A stretch of DNA of 64,000 nt from Halorientalis litorea (GTDB lineage: Archaea > Halobacteriota > Halobacteria > Halobacteriales > Haloarculaceae): positions 124,001-188,000 of the forward strand of contig NZ_CP095482.1 in the NCBI RefSeq assembly GCF_023028225.1, read 5' to 3'. Shown here piece by piece: positions 8,447 through 17,441 of this stretch. The notes below the pieces were generated by a model. That model had not been told where the DNA came from. It saw only the letters and a program-made list of their open reading frames with translations, and made no database searches. How positions within the stretch are numbered: position 1 is the first letter of the stretch; the number at the start of each line of letters is the position of its first letter. The position numbers and the translations under genes are program-made.

Positions 8447-8857
8447 CAGCGCGCGTGGCCGTCTCCCGTGGCCGATGGGTGGTCCGCGACTCGGTACCCG
8501 TGAGAACAGTGGGGTCCAAACGCGAACGGGTCCGCCGCCGTGAATGTGCGCGCGAAGCGATTTGTCTCGTCACCCGACGGCGACGGCTTGCTCGCGGCAC
8601 GCACACTCAGTTGGCTGGCGGAGTCCATACTAGTGACAAATATTGTCGGAAGTATAAACGTTGTGTGGGTGCCGTCCACACACGACAGGAACCATCCACA
8701 TCGAGGCATCATTCGTGGACGTTCTGTCGGTTCAATCGGCCACCGTGTTGCTTTCGTCAGAATATCGCCCGAACCAGACTCCGGAGGGCGCGTTCGTGAA
8801 AGTAGTCGAATCGGGGAATCTCGCAACGCTTTTGTCGCCCGGCCTACCACGATTTAC
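8447..8857. other. 411-base gene-free region upstream of guaB with two inverted repeats
   Basis: No credible gene is seen. The guaB frame stays open upstream to 8540, but that extension is Arg/Ser-rich and unlike IMPDH. Two dyads stand out: GACAA-ATA-TTGTC (8635-8647) and TGTGTGG-N7-CCACACA (8662-8682), with a TATA-like AGTATAAACG between them. A second promoter-like GCTTTTG lies at 8828-8834. The guaB gene may have both a distal regulated promoter and a proximal leaderless one. Confidence 0.5.
8828..8834 (+). promoter_or_regulatory. TATA-like element of guaB (GCTTTTG)
   Basis: GCTTTTG begins 30 bases before the guaB ATG. The same heptamer occurs 31 bases before the starts at 31689 and 56012, which supports both its promoter role and leaderless starts at these genes. 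Confidence 0.5.
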
Positions 8858-10339
8858 ATGGCGAACGACGAGTTCTTCTCGGAGAAACTCCGCGTCCCGG
8901 AAGCCCTGACGTTCGACGACGTACTGCTACGGCCGAAGGAGAGTCACATCGAACCCGACGAGGCGAACACGGAGACACGCGTCTCCCGCAACGTCACGCT
9001 CACTGTCCCGGTTCTCTCGGCGGCGATGGACACGGTCACCGAGTCCGACATGGCCATCGCGATGGCCCGTCACGGTGGTCTCGGCGTCCTCCACCGCAAC
9101 ATGACGGAAGAGGAGATGGCGGCCGAAATCGAGCGTGTCAAACGCGCCGACGAACTCATCATCCGCGACGTGGTGACCGCCCGACCCGACCAGACTGTTC
9201 GGGAAGTCGACGAGATGATGGACCGCCGCGGCGTCAGCGGCGCGCCCGTCGTCGACGAGGACGACCGAGTACTCGGCATCATCTCCGCGACCGACGTGCG
9301 CCCCTATCTGGAAGTCGGCGAACGCGACGAGGTGCGCGAGGCCATGACCGACGAGGTCATCACGGCCCCCGAGGACGTGACGCCCCGCGAGGCACTCGAA
9401 CTGATGTACGACCACAAAATCGAACGCGTCCCTGTCGTCGACGACGACGACCATCTCGTCGGGTTGGTCACGATGCAGGGCATCCTCCAGCGTCGCGAGT
9501 ACGACAGCGCGGCCCGCGACGAGAACGGGCGACTCCGCGCCGGTGCGGCCGTCGGCCCCTTCGAGGAAGAGCGAGCCGTCACCGCGGACGAGGCCGGTGC
9601 CGACGTGTTGTTCATCGACTGCGCACACGCACACAACCGCAACGTCATCGAGAGCGCGCGCGCCATCGCCGGGAGCGTCGACGCGGACGTGGTCGTCGGC
9701 AACATCGGGACGCGCGAGGCCGCCGAGGAAATCGCCGACTTCGCGGACGGCATGAAGGTCGGTATCGGCCCGGGGTCCATCTGTACCACCCGCGTCGTCA
9801 CGGGTGCCGGGATGCCCCAGATTACCGCCGTCTCGCAGGTCGCAGACGTGGCCCGGCAACACGATATCCCCGTCATCGCCGACGGCGGCATCCGCTACTC
9901 CGGCGACGCCATCAAGGCCATCGCCGCGGGTGCCGACGCCGTCATGCTCGGCTCGTACTTCGCCGGCACTGACGAAGCCCCCGGCCGCGTCGTCACGATG
10001 AACGGCAAGAAGTACAAACAGTACCGCGGCATGGGGAGCGTCGGCGCGATGAAATCCGGCGGCGGCGAGCGATACCTCAAGGACACTGACGACGAAGAAG
10101 AGGAGTTCGTCCCCGAAGGCGTCGAAGCGGCGACGCCGTACAAGGGCACGCTGGAGTCGGAACTCCACCAACTCGTCGGCGGAATGCAGAGCGGGATGGG
10201 CTACGTCGGAGCCGAAACCATCCCCGAATTCAAGGAGCGCGCGGAGTTCGTCCGCGTCTCCGGCGCGGGCCAACAGGAGAGCCACCCACACGACGTGGTC
10301 ATCACCGACGAAGCACCCAACTACAGCCCCGACCAGTAA
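8858..10339 (+). CDS. guaB: inosine-5'-monophosphate dehydrogenase
   Basis: Oxidises IMP to XMP with NAD+, the committed step to GMP. 493 residues, the usual length. The (beta/alpha)8 barrel is interrupted by two CBS domains (about residues 100-210). The catalytic loop GIGPGSICTTR places the nucleophile at Cys309, and the flap and C-terminal motifs (YRGMGSVGAM, GVEAATPYKG) are intact. The ATG at 8858 gives the normal N-terminus (SEKLRVPEALTFDDVLL) and follows a promoter-like GCTTTTG at the leaderless distance. Confidence 0.97.
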   Translation: MANDEFFSEKLRVPEALTFDDVLLRPKESHIEPDEANTETRVSRNVTLTVPVLSAAMDTVTESDMAIAMARHGGLGVLHRNMTEEEMAAEIERVKRADELIIRDVVTARPDQTVREVDEMMDRRGVSGAPVVDEDDRVLGIISATDVRPYLEVGERDEVREAMTDEVITAPEDVTPREALELMYDHKIERVPVVDDDDHLVGLVTMQGILQRREYDSAARDENGRLRAGAAVGPFEEERAVTADEAGADVLFIDCAHAHNRNVIESARAIAGSVDADVVVGNIGTREAAEEIADFADGMKVGIGPGSICTTRVVTGAGMPQITAVSQVADVARQHDIPVIADGGIRYSGDAIKAIAAGADAVMLGSYFAGTDEAPGRVVTMNGKKYKQYRGMGSVGAMKSGGGERYLKDTDDEEEEFVPEGVEAATPYKGTLESELHQLVGGMQSGMGYVGAETIPEFKERAEFVRVSGAGQQESHPHDVVITDEAPNYSPDQ

Positions 10340-11011
10340 TCAGTCGTTCGCGCGCGCCTTCTCGAAGCGACTCGCGGGCAATCTGAGTTCGTCCACACCG
10401 GGCAGGTGTTTGACGTTATAGACCACTTTCAGCTCGTCCGTCACCGGCGTGCTGGTACAGGACAGCCGAATGCCGCGTTCGAGCAAATCGTCCGGGAGGA
10501 TGTGGTCCGTCGGCGTCGGCATCTCCCCCTCGATGACCGCCACCGCGCAGTTCGTACACGCGCCGCCACGGCAGGCGTACGGCCACGCGTAGCCACAGTC
10601 CTCGGCGGCTTCGAGCAGTGAGTCGCTGGGGTCGACGGAAAACTCGCCGTAATCAACCTCGTCGAGGCCCGCGGCCGCCGCCCGGTCGAACAGGTCCTCG
10701 TCGTCGAGATTCCACCCGTGGTCGTCGAGCACTTCGTAGTTGAGGTACTCGACGTGTGGCCGGTCGTCGGCCGTCTCGTCGGTGGCGGGCCGCTCTCTGT
10801 CCGGGGTCTGTCGGCGCGGTGACTCGTCGTCGGCGTCCACCGGTTCGTACCCCTCCCGAATCCGCTCGTACGCCTGTTTGACGGCTTGGAACTCCTCTTT
10901 CGACCCCCCATGGTCGGGATGAGCGTCTTTCACCTGTCGTCTGTACGCCCGAACGACCTCCCGCTCGTCCGCGTCCGGGTCGAGTCCGAGTACGTCGTAG
11001 GGCGACGACAC
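10340..11011 (-). CDS. J-domain/2Fe-2S ferredoxin fusion protein
   Basis: 223 residues. An N-terminal J domain (residues 1-60, with HPD in KDAHPDHGG) is joined by an acidic linker to a halophilic plant-type [2Fe-2S] ferredoxin. The ferredoxin has the haloarchaeal acidic insertion (EYLNYEVLDDHGWNLDDEDLFDRAA) and cluster ligands in CRGGACTNC plus a later Cys (LSCTSTP). The GTG start is fixed by a TATA box 24-29 bases upstream. The J domain suggests docking to DnaK or a cluster-assembly chaperone system; electron-transfer partners are unknown. Confidence 0.92.
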   Translation of the reverse strand: MSSPYDVLGLDPDADEREVVRAYRRQVKDAHPDHGGSKEEFQAVKQAYERIREGYEPVDADDESPRRQTPDRERPATDETADDRPHVEYLNYEVLDDHGWNLDDEDLFDRAAAAGLDEVDYGEFSVDPSDSLLEAAEDCGYAWPYACRGGACTNCAVAVIEGEMPTPTDHILPDDLLERGIRLSCTSTPVTDELKVVYNVKHLPGVDELRLPASRFEKARAND

Positions 11012-11034
11012 GCCTGATAGTACGGCGAGACGGC

Positions 11035-11040
11035 TATAAA
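11035..11040 (-). promoter_or_regulatory. TATA box of the J-domain ferredoxin gene
   Basis: On the minus strand TTTATA lies 24-29 bases before the GTG at 11011. This places the transcript start at the start codon and decides the start against several upstream in-frame options. Confidence 0.6.
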
Positions 11041-11087
11041 TCCTCTTTTCTCGGCCCGATTTCACACGCCAGCGACTCGCGGAAAAA

Positions 11088-11162
11088 CGGGCTGGACGGG
11101 ATTTGAACCACGCGAAACGGTCGCTCACTTCGCTTACGCTGCGGCTTCCCTCGTTCAAATCC
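11088..11162 (-). repeat. tRNA 3'-end remnant forming an inverted repeat
   Basis: On the minus strand GGTTCAAATCCCGTCCAGCC continues to CCCG and a T run. This looks like the T-loop, T-stem and acceptor 3' end of a tRNA, but the T-stem does not close and no D or anticodon arm precedes it. GGATTTGAAC (11099-11108) is repeated inverted as GTTCAAATCC (11153-11162). Duplicated tRNA 3' ends are typical footprints of integrase att sites, so this may be a relic of an excised element beside tRNA-Lys. Confidence 0.5.
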
Positions 11163-11199
11163 TGTGGCGTTTTCACTGTTCACTTCGTTCGCAGGAGAA

Positions 11200-11273
11200 C
11201 GGGCCGGAAGGGATTTGAACCCTTGACCGACGGCTTAAGAGGCCGTCGCTCTGCCGGACTGAGCTACCGGCCC
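11200..11273 (-). tRNA. tRNA-Lys (CTT)
   Basis: 74-nt cloverleaf without intron: acceptor GGGCCGG/CCGGCCC, discriminator G, D arm GCTCAGTCCGGCAGAGC, anticodon stem ACGGC/GCCGT around loop CTCTTAA (anticodon CTT), T arm AGGGTTCAAATCCCT. No CCA is encoded. Confidence 0.95.
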
Positions 11274-11424
11274 GCACTTCTGGATTTGGTTGACCCACTC
11301 AAATACGTTTCCTTTCGGTCGGTCACGTAACCCCTCGTCGCTCGGTGTCCACGACATCTCGGGAAATAGGCCAGTAGAACGAACCACAACGCATATCGTT
11401 AGTTGCCAATACTATCCGCTCGGT

Positions 11425-12756
11425 ATGAAAGAATCACGACGACAGTTCCTGAAAACAAGTGCAGGGCTGGTCGGGACAGGTGCAGTGACGGCGATGGCGG
11501 GGTGCAGTCAGGTTCCAGTCATCGGGGGCGGTGGCAGTGGCGGGAACGACTTCTACCGGAACTGGATGTACGAGCCGGGGGAAGTCGTCGACGACAAGGA
11601 GCATTACCGGTTCAGGGCACTCCAGCCGTCGGCTATCGCGGAGAACGAGGACAGTTTCGACGACGACGGTTACGACGCCCTCGAATCGCAAGTCGAACGC
11701 CAATTCGAGGCCACTGATGTCGACTTCGAGGACATCGACCGGTACACCGCACTCGACAGTCGGCGAGTGACTATCGCTGAAGGGTCGTTCACCGCCGAGG
11801 ACGTACAGGACGAACTCGAAGATGAAGAGTTCGAGGAGGAGACAGAGACTGACAGCGGCTACACTGTTTACCTGAACGGGAGTCGCGGGGTCGCATTCGG
11901 TGTCAGCGAGGGTATCATCGTCCGTGCAAGCAGCGCGCCGTCGGACGACGCGGACGGCGAGGGTGAAATAGAGAGTGGGCCCCGTCCGGACATGCCGGTC
12001 GCAGCGGACCTCCGGTCTATCGGGTACGGCGAAGTCGTTCGTGGCCGATTGGACGAGGGCGACCCGGAGAGCACCGACTACTACGGCAACTACGAGCCGG
12101 TGACGTTCTCGGGCGGCGCGGGTGACGAAATCGAGATCACGATGCGGTCCGAGGACGACCCGCGGCTGATGCTGGTCGACCCCGATGGAAGCGTCGTCGC
12201 CGAGAACGACGACGACTACGACGTGGAGGGGACGTACAACTCCCAGCTCACCCACACGCTCGATTCCTCCGGTGAGTACACCATCGTCGCAACGAGTTAC
12301 AGCCGGTCGGCCACCTTCGAGTACACGCTCGAACTCCGCTTGCTGTACAGCCCCGTGGAGCTGGTCGACGCTGTCGAAACCGCCATCGGGACACAGTCCG
12401 ACGAGACGGACCGCTACGACGACGAAGTCGACCCCGCCAGCACGCTGTTCGACGGCCTCGGCGGCGGCGACATCGTCCACGGGCGAACGCTGGAGGCAGC
12501 CGAGGACGACGCCCCTGAGGGGGGCCGGTTCGATCACATGGTGGGTCGCGGGACGGCAATCTCCATCGATGGCGACACCTCGGAACTCCGGACGGTCGTC
12601 GTCTACGAGGAGGCCGACGACTTCGACGAGGGCAACATCGAGGACTGGACCGAAGAGGGGTCACAGTTCGACGACGTGGACGACATCGACATCAGCCAAA
12701 ACGAGAACACGGCGGTCATCACCGGGACCATCGACACGGACGACCTGAGCGGCTGA
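11425..12756 (+). CDS. Tat-exported lipoprotein with PPC-like domain
   Basis: 443 residues. The signal SRRQFLKTSAG is a strong twin-arginine motif, followed by lipobox MAGC. The mature protein is very acidic. Residues about 205-310 (YGEVVRGRLDEGD... DPRLMLVDPDGSVVAENDDD... GEYTIVATSY) match the bacterial pre-peptidase C-terminal (PPC) beta-sandwich often attached to secreted enzymes. No protease domain is present, so the role is probably surface binding. The ATG at 11425 gives a canonical signal; an in-frame upstream start was rejected. Confidence 0.85.
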   Translation: MKESRRQFLKTSAGLVGTGAVTAMAGCSQVPVIGGGGSGGNDFYRNWMYEPGEVVDDKEHYRFRALQPSAIAENEDSFDDDGYDALESQVERQFEATDVDFEDIDRYTALDSRRVTIAEGSFTAEDVQDELEDEEFEEETETDSGYTVYLNGSRGVAFGVSEGIIVRASSAPSDDADGEGEIESGPRPDMPVAADLRSIGYGEVVRGRLDEGDPESTDYYGNYEPVTFSGGAGDEIEITMRSEDDPRLMLVDPDGSVVAENDDDYDVEGTYNSQLTHTLDSSGEYTIVATSYSRSATFEYTLELRLLYSPVELVDAVETAIGTQSDETDRYDDEVDPASTLFDGLGGGDIVHGRTLEAAEDDAPEGGRFDHMVGRGTAISIDGDTSELRTVVVYEEADDFDEGNIEDWTEEGSQFDDVDDIDISQNENTAVITGTIDTDDLSG

Positions 12757-12825
12757 CCGCCCGCGCTTTTCGACTCGGGAGCAAAGAAGTTGATATAAGT
12801 GTCGTGGGACACGAGTTTCACAGAC

Positions 12826-14283
12826 ATGAGCAGCGGCATCACGATGGCCTCCATGTCCACGTACGCCATTCTCGGTTGTGGCAGCGTGGGGCACGCCGTC
12901 GCCGAGGAACTCGAAGCTGAGGGGAAAGACGTACTCATTCTCGACAGCGACGAGGGGCGCGTCGAAGCCCTCCGAGACCAGGACCTCGACGCCCGGACTG
13001 CGGACATCCGGGAGGCCGAGACGGCCGGAGAAGTGGCCGACCGCGATGTCGTCCTGATCCTCTCCTCGGACGTCGACGCGAACCTCGAGGCCGTCGAACA
13101 CATCCGAGACCGGGGTGACGAGCAGTTCATCGTCGCGCGCGCATCCGACCCCGTCTCGGCCGACGAACTCACCGAGGCCGGTGCCGACGTCGTCATCAAC
13201 CCCTCTGCGGTCATCTCTAACTCCGCACTCCGCGCGCTGGAAACGGGCGAACTGGAGTACAAGGCGGCCCAACTCGCGGACGTCATCGACGACACGGACA
13301 CCCGGATGGCGATTCTCATCCACCGGAGTCCCGACCCCGACTCCATCGCAAGTGCGGCAGCCCTGCGCCTCATCGCCGCGAGCCGTGACGTGGACGCCGA
13401 CATCATCTATCAGGGTGAAATCGGCCACCAAGAGAACCGTGCGTTCGTCAACCTCCTCGGACTGGAACTCGTCTCCGCGGCCGAAGCCGACTTCTCCGAG
13501 TACGACACGTTCGCCATGGTCGACCACGCGAAGGGCGGCGAACCCGAAATCGACCGGGAAGTCGACGTCATCATCGACCACTACGAACCCGACACCGAAC
13601 GCGACGCGCAGTTCATGGACGTGCGCCCGAACGTCTCGGCTACCTCGACCATCCTCACGAAGTACATCCAAGAACTCGACCTGAAACTCGACCAGAACGT
13701 GGCGACGGCACTACTCTACGGTATCCGTGCCGAGACGCTCGACTTCAAGCGGGACACGACGCCCGCGGACCTCACTGCCGCCGCGTATCTCTACCCCTTC
13801 GCGGACCACGACACGCTCGAACAAGTCGAGTCCCCCTCCATGTCGCCGGAGACGCTGGACGTGCTCGCGGAGGCCATCCGCAACCGCGAGGTGAAAGGGT
13901 CACACCTCATCTCGAATGCCGGGTTCATCCGCGACCGGGATGCCCTCTCGCAGGCCGCCCAGCACCTCCTGAATCTGGAGGGCATCACGACGACGGCGGT
14001 GTTCGCCATCGCGGACGACACCATCTACCTCGCCGCCCGCTCGAAGGACATCCGCATGGACATCGGCAACGTCCTCGAAGACGCCTTCGCCGACATGGGC
14101 GAGGCGGCAGGCCACTCGACCGACGCCAGTGCCGAGATACCGCTGGGTATCTTCACCGGTATCGAGACGGGCGGAGACAACCGCGACACACTGCTCGAAC
14201 TGACCGAGCAGGCCGTCAAGACGAAACTGTTCGCGGCGATGGGCGTCGAAGGAAGCGAGAGCGGCGGCAGTAACGGGAGTTAA
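12826..14283 (+). CDS. TrkA-N/DHH-DHHA1 phosphoesterase
   Basis: 485 residues. An N-terminal Rossmann domain of the TrkA-N/RCK type (YAILGCGSVGHAVAEELEAEG, then D at the end of strand 2) is fused to a DHH/DHHA1 phosphoesterase. DHH motifs are HRSPDPDSIASA, FAMVDHAK and IIDHYEPD; the C-terminal DHHA1 domain includes GGDNRD. Relatives act on oligonucleotides or cyclic di-AMP, and the RCK-like part would bind a nucleotide. A nucleotide-sensing phosphodiesterase is a reasonable inference. A TATA-like GATATAAG lies about 31 bases before the chosen ATG. Confidence 0.85.
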   Translation: MSSGITMASMSTYAILGCGSVGHAVAEELEAEGKDVLILDSDEGRVEALRDQDLDARTADIREAETAGEVADRDVVLILSSDVDANLEAVEHIRDRGDEQFIVARASDPVSADELTEAGADVVINPSAVISNSALRALETGELEYKAAQLADVIDDTDTRMAILIHRSPDPDSIASAAALRLIAASRDVDADIIYQGEIGHQENRAFVNLLGLELVSAAEADFSEYDTFAMVDHAKGGEPEIDREVDVIIDHYEPDTERDAQFMDVRPNVSATSTILTKYIQELDLKLDQNVATALLYGIRAETLDFKRDTTPADLTAAAYLYPFADHDTLEQVESPSMSPETLDVLAEAIRNREVKGSHLISNAGFIRDRDALSQAAQHLLNLEGITTTAVFAIADDTIYLAARSKDIRMDIGNVLEDAFADMGEAAGHSTDASAEIPLGIFTGIETGGDNRDTLLELTEQAVKTKLFAAMGVEGSESGGSNGS

Positions 14284-14299
14284 GAGAGGAACGGCGTCC

Positions 14300-14593
14300 T
14301 CAGGCCGCGACCTCTTCTTCCTCTTCTTCGGGTTCGTGCATGCGCTCGATGATGTCGCTGACAAGCACCACGTCACCCACGGCCTGTACCCAGTCGTACG
14401 GGACGATGACGCCGCGTGACCCGCGGGCGCGCTCGCCGAACAGGTCGTGGTTGACCTGGTGAATCGCCAGCCCCGTCACGGATACCTCGTCCAAGTCCAG
14501 TCGCACGTCCTCGACTTCGCCGACGAAGACGCCGTTACTCGAGTACACTTCCCGGCCCACGAGAGCCGTAATCTCCTGCGTTGGTCCGTCCAT
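14300..14593 (-). CDS. PRC-barrel domain protein, 97 aa
   Basis: A single PRC-barrel (residues 5-80: EITALVGREVYSSNGVFVGEVEDVRLDLDEVSVTGLAI, then VIVPYDWVQAVGDVVLV) with an acidic Glu-rich tail. PRC-barrels are small beta-barrels used in RNA processing (RimM) and photosynthetic reaction centres. Short archaeal ones are common and interact with RNA- or division-related proteins. Convergent with the DHH gene, 16 bases apart. Confidence 0.9.
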   Translation of the reverse strand: MDGPTQEITALVGREVYSSNGVFVGEVEDVRLDLDEVSVTGLAIHQVNHDLFGERARGSRGVIVPYDWVQAVGDVVLVSDIIERMHEPEEEEEEVAA

Positions 14594-14736
14594 ACACCAA
14601 TCTCAGCGTCCGTGCTCATTAACTTTTGGCAGTCGTCTGACGGGCGTCTGTCGGCTCTGCGGGCACAATTCGCAACGACGGACCGGTGGAGATAGGACGA
14701 TGCGTTCGTCACCCTTCACGAAGAGTGACATCGCGG

Positions 14737-15252
14737 ATGCCTTCCCTCGCCGACGCGTACTATCTCGTCGAGACGGTGGTACTCGCCCCGGGTATCGCGA
14801 GTCACGAAGCCGCGCACCTGCTCGCCTGTCGTGTCCTCGGTATCGAGACGGCCGGCGTGGCGATGCCGGACCTGTTCGCGCCGGACGTGGCACTCTCCCA
14901 CGAGCGTATCGAGTCGTTCCCGGCCGACGTCCTCGTCGCACTCGCACCGTTGCTGTGTAACTCCGTCCTCGCCCTCGCGGCGTTCACGCTCGCACCCGCC
15001 GTCGGAACGCCCGTCGTGGCGGTCCCCGCGTACTGGCTCGGGTGCTGTTTCGCGCTGACCGCGTTCCCGAGTGCCGGCGACACCGAGACGCTGTACGAGA
15101 CTGCCCGAAACCTCCCCCGACTGCTCCGGCCGGTCGGCTACCTCGTCGCCGCCCCATTGCGAGTGTTCACGGTTCTCCCGGGGTCGGCGGGTGTTGCCGG
15201 GTTCTTCTGGCTGCTCGTCCTGTTCGCCCTCGGGCGAACGGTCGCGGCGTGA
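14737..15252 (+). CDS. membrane metalloprotease-like protein (M50-like)
   Basis: 171 residues with four to five hydrophobic segments. HEAAH (His23, Glu24, His27) lies inside a hydrophobic segment, as in site-2/M50 intramembrane proteases. A possible third ligand lies in SAGDTETL. Shorter than typical M50 enzymes, with no PDZ domain. The ATG at 14737 was chosen; upstream in-frame starts add an Arg-rich tail. Its stop lies two bases from that of the convergent lut gene. Confidence 0.7.
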   Translation: MPSLADAYYLVETVVLAPGIASHEAAHLLACRVLGIETAGVAMPDLFAPDVALSHERIESFPADVLVALAPLLCNSVLALAAFTLAPAVGTPVVAVPAYWLGCCFALTAFPSAGDTETLYETARNLPRLLRPVGYLVAAPLRVFTVLPGSAGVAGFFWLLVLFALGRTVAA

Positions 15253-15254
15253 CC

Positions 15255-17441
15255 TTACCGGGGCGAGAGCAACTCCACGGGATGGGGCGTGTCGCGTTCG
15301 TAGAGGACGCCGAGTTGCTCCTGACAGGAGGTGCCACTCGCGACCAGTCGCTCGCCGTCCACGTCACCGAGGTCGTCGCGGAGGTGGTCGCCGACGTCCA
15401 CGCTGACCTCGTAGTACTCGCTCTTGTAGCCGAAACTACCCGCCATCCCGCAACACTCCACGTCGGAGGTGCGCACGTCGAATCCCGCGTCGTCGAGGAC
15501 TTCCTCGGTGTACTCCGCGAGTCCGAGCGTCCGCTGTTGGCAGTGGCTGTGGTACGCCACCGACGCTCCGTCGCCCGCGGCCAACGCGTCGGCGTCGGCT
15601 CCGTTGTCCAGCAGGCCGTAGACGTACTCCAGTATCTCGTAACTGTGCTCGGCGAGTCGCTCGTGGGACTGCTCGGGGAGTAGGTGGCTGTAGTCCTCCC
15701 GGAACATCGCGGCGTCGCTCGGTTCGACGACAACCACGTCTCGGCCGCGGTCGATGTGGTCCACCAGACTGCCGTGCACTGCTCGGGCCTGCTCGCGGGC
15801 CGTCTCTATCATCCCTTGGGAGAGCGGTGCGCGTCCGCTCTCGGGCACCTCGGGAATGTGGACGCGCACGTCCAGTGCTTCGAGGACGCGAACCGCGGCC
15901 TTGCCGCGCTCGGGGTCGAAGTAGTCGGTATAGAGGTCCGGGTACAGCACCACGTCGCGTTCGGCGTCGGTCACTTGCGACCCGCGTGCCCCGTACCACT
16001 CCCGGAGCGTCTCGGTCGCCAGTTCCGGCAGGTCACGCCGCGAGTCCACGCCCGCGACGCGTTCGAGCAGCCACCCCCCGGGCCGGGACTGTGCGACGGC
16101 GTTGGCCAGTTCCGGCGCGAGGCTTCCGACCTTCGCGAACGTCTCGACGTTGCCGAAGAACCGCTTCTGCAGGTCGAGTCCGGCGGGTTCCTCGTCCGGG
16201 GTCAGCCCCTCAACGAGGAAGTCGAAGTCGTCGGCGTCACCGCTCCGGTTCACCCGGTCCCGGACGACGGTGTTGACCCACGGGATGTCTATCTTGACGG
16301 GACACTTCGGCACACAGCGCGAACAGCCGGTACAGAGGTCGTTCATCTCGCCCGCGCTGTCGAGGCTGTGAACACCGGCTTCCCACCCGGTGCCGATGCC
16401 GCCAGTGTAGGTGTCGCCACCGAAGGCGTGGCCGCCGACGGACTGGAAGTTCGCGCAGGTGTTCGAGCAGGCCCCACAGCGGATACAGTACAGCGTCTCG
16501 CGCAGGTCCTCGTCTTCACGCATCCCCATCCGGCCGTTGTCGAGCAAGACGAGGTGGAACTCCCTGTCGTCGGCGTCGCCGAACTCGTCCGCCTCGAAGT
16601 CCGGGACGGGCGTGTCGACGGGTGGCGTGAGCAGGGAGACGTAGGACGTGATGTCCTGTCCCGTGCCGGTCCGGGAGATGAGTTCGGTGAACGGTTGCAG
16701 GTCCGCGAGACTCGGGACGAGTTTCTCGACGCCTGTGACGGCGATGTGGGTGTCCGGTGTCACCGCCGTCTTCCGGGCGTTCCCCTCGTTGGTGACCAGC
16801 ATCAGCGTCCCCGACTCCGCGACGACGAAGTTCGCGCCGGTCATGCCCACGTCGGCGTCGCGGATGTGCGCGCCGACGCGCTCGCGGGCGAACTCGGTGA
16901 GCTGGTGAGGGTCCCCGGTCAGTTCCTCGTCCAAGTCGAACTCGCGGTTGAACAACGCGGCGATGTCCTCGGGCGATTTGTGCATCGCGGGACCGATGAG
17001 GTGGGACGGGGCTTCGTCGGCGACTTGGATGACGAACTCCCCGAGGTCCGTCTCTCGGACCTCGTAGCCCGCGTCTTCGAGGTGGTCGTTGACCTCGATT
17101 TCCTCGGTGGTCATCGACTTCGACTTGACCAGTTTCTCGGCGTCCCGTGCGTCCATGATGGACTCGACGATACGGTTGGCGTCGGCCGCTGTCTGTGCGA
17201 TGTGGACCTGCCCGCCGTTCGCCTCCACGGCTTCCTGCACAGTGTCGATCAACTCGGGGAGGTTCTCGATGGCTCGCTCTTTGATGCCACGGGCGGCCTC
17301 GCGGCACGCCTCGTAGTCCTCGAACTGGGTGATGGCGTAGTCCGAGAGTTGGTTGACGGTCCGAGTGTGTTCGCCGACCGCCTCGCCGTCGGTTTCCATC
17401 AGCCGCCGGAGTTCGGCGGCCTTCTCGCGGCGGGAACTCAT
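15255..17441 (-). CDS. lutB: lactate utilisation iron-sulfur protein, LutB-LutA fusion
   Basis: 728 residues combining two subunits that are separate in Bacillus. The N-terminal LUD/LutB part (residues 1-300, TGANFVVAESGTLMLVTNEG) is followed by two 4Fe-4S motifs (CIRCGACSNTC near 325, CTGCSRCVPKCP near 375). The C-terminal CCG-type domains (YHSHCQQRTLG and VECCGMAGSFG) correspond to LutA. With the overlapping LutC gene it should form a membrane-associated L-lactate oxidase passing electrons to the quinone pool. Its ATG overlaps the lutC stop (ATGA). Confidence 0.9.
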   Translation of the reverse strand: MSSRREKAAELRRLMETDGEAVGEHTRTVNQLSDYAITQFEDYEACREAARGIKERAIENLPELIDTVQEAVEANGGQVHIAQTAADANRIVESIMDARDAEKLVKSKSMTTEEIEVNDHLEDAGYEVRETDLGEFVIQVADEAPSHLIGPAMHKSPEDIAALFNREFDLDEELTGDPHQLTEFARERVGAHIRDADVGMTGANFVVAESGTLMLVTNEGNARKTAVTPDTHIAVTGVEKLVPSLADLQPFTELISRTGTGQDITSYVSLLTPPVDTPVPDFEADEFGDADDREFHLVLLDNGRMGMREDEDLRETLYCIRCGACSNTCANFQSVGGHAFGGDTYTGGIGTGWEAGVHSLDSAGEMNDLCTGCSRCVPKCPVKIDIPWVNTVVRDRVNRSGDADDFDFLVEGLTPDEEPAGLDLQKRFFGNVETFAKVGSLAPELANAVAQSRPGGWLLERVAGVDSRRDLPELATETLREWYGARGSQVTDAERDVVLYPDLYTDYFDPERGKAAVRVLEALDVRVHIPEVPESGRAPLSQGMIETAREQARAVHGSLVDHIDRGRDVVVVEPSDAAMFREDYSHLLPEQSHERLAEHSYEILEYVYGLLDNGADADALAAGDGASVAYHSHCQQRTLGLAEYTEEVLDDAGFDVRTSDVECCGMAGSFGYKSEYYEVSVDVGDHLRDDLGDVDGERLVASGTSCQEQLGVLYERDTPHPVELLSPR

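Noticed and set aside
8540-8857. 106-codon in-frame extension upstream of guaB
   Set aside because: It is Arg/Ser-rich, not acidic, spans two dyads and promoter-like sequence, and IMPDH normally starts at the chosen ATG.
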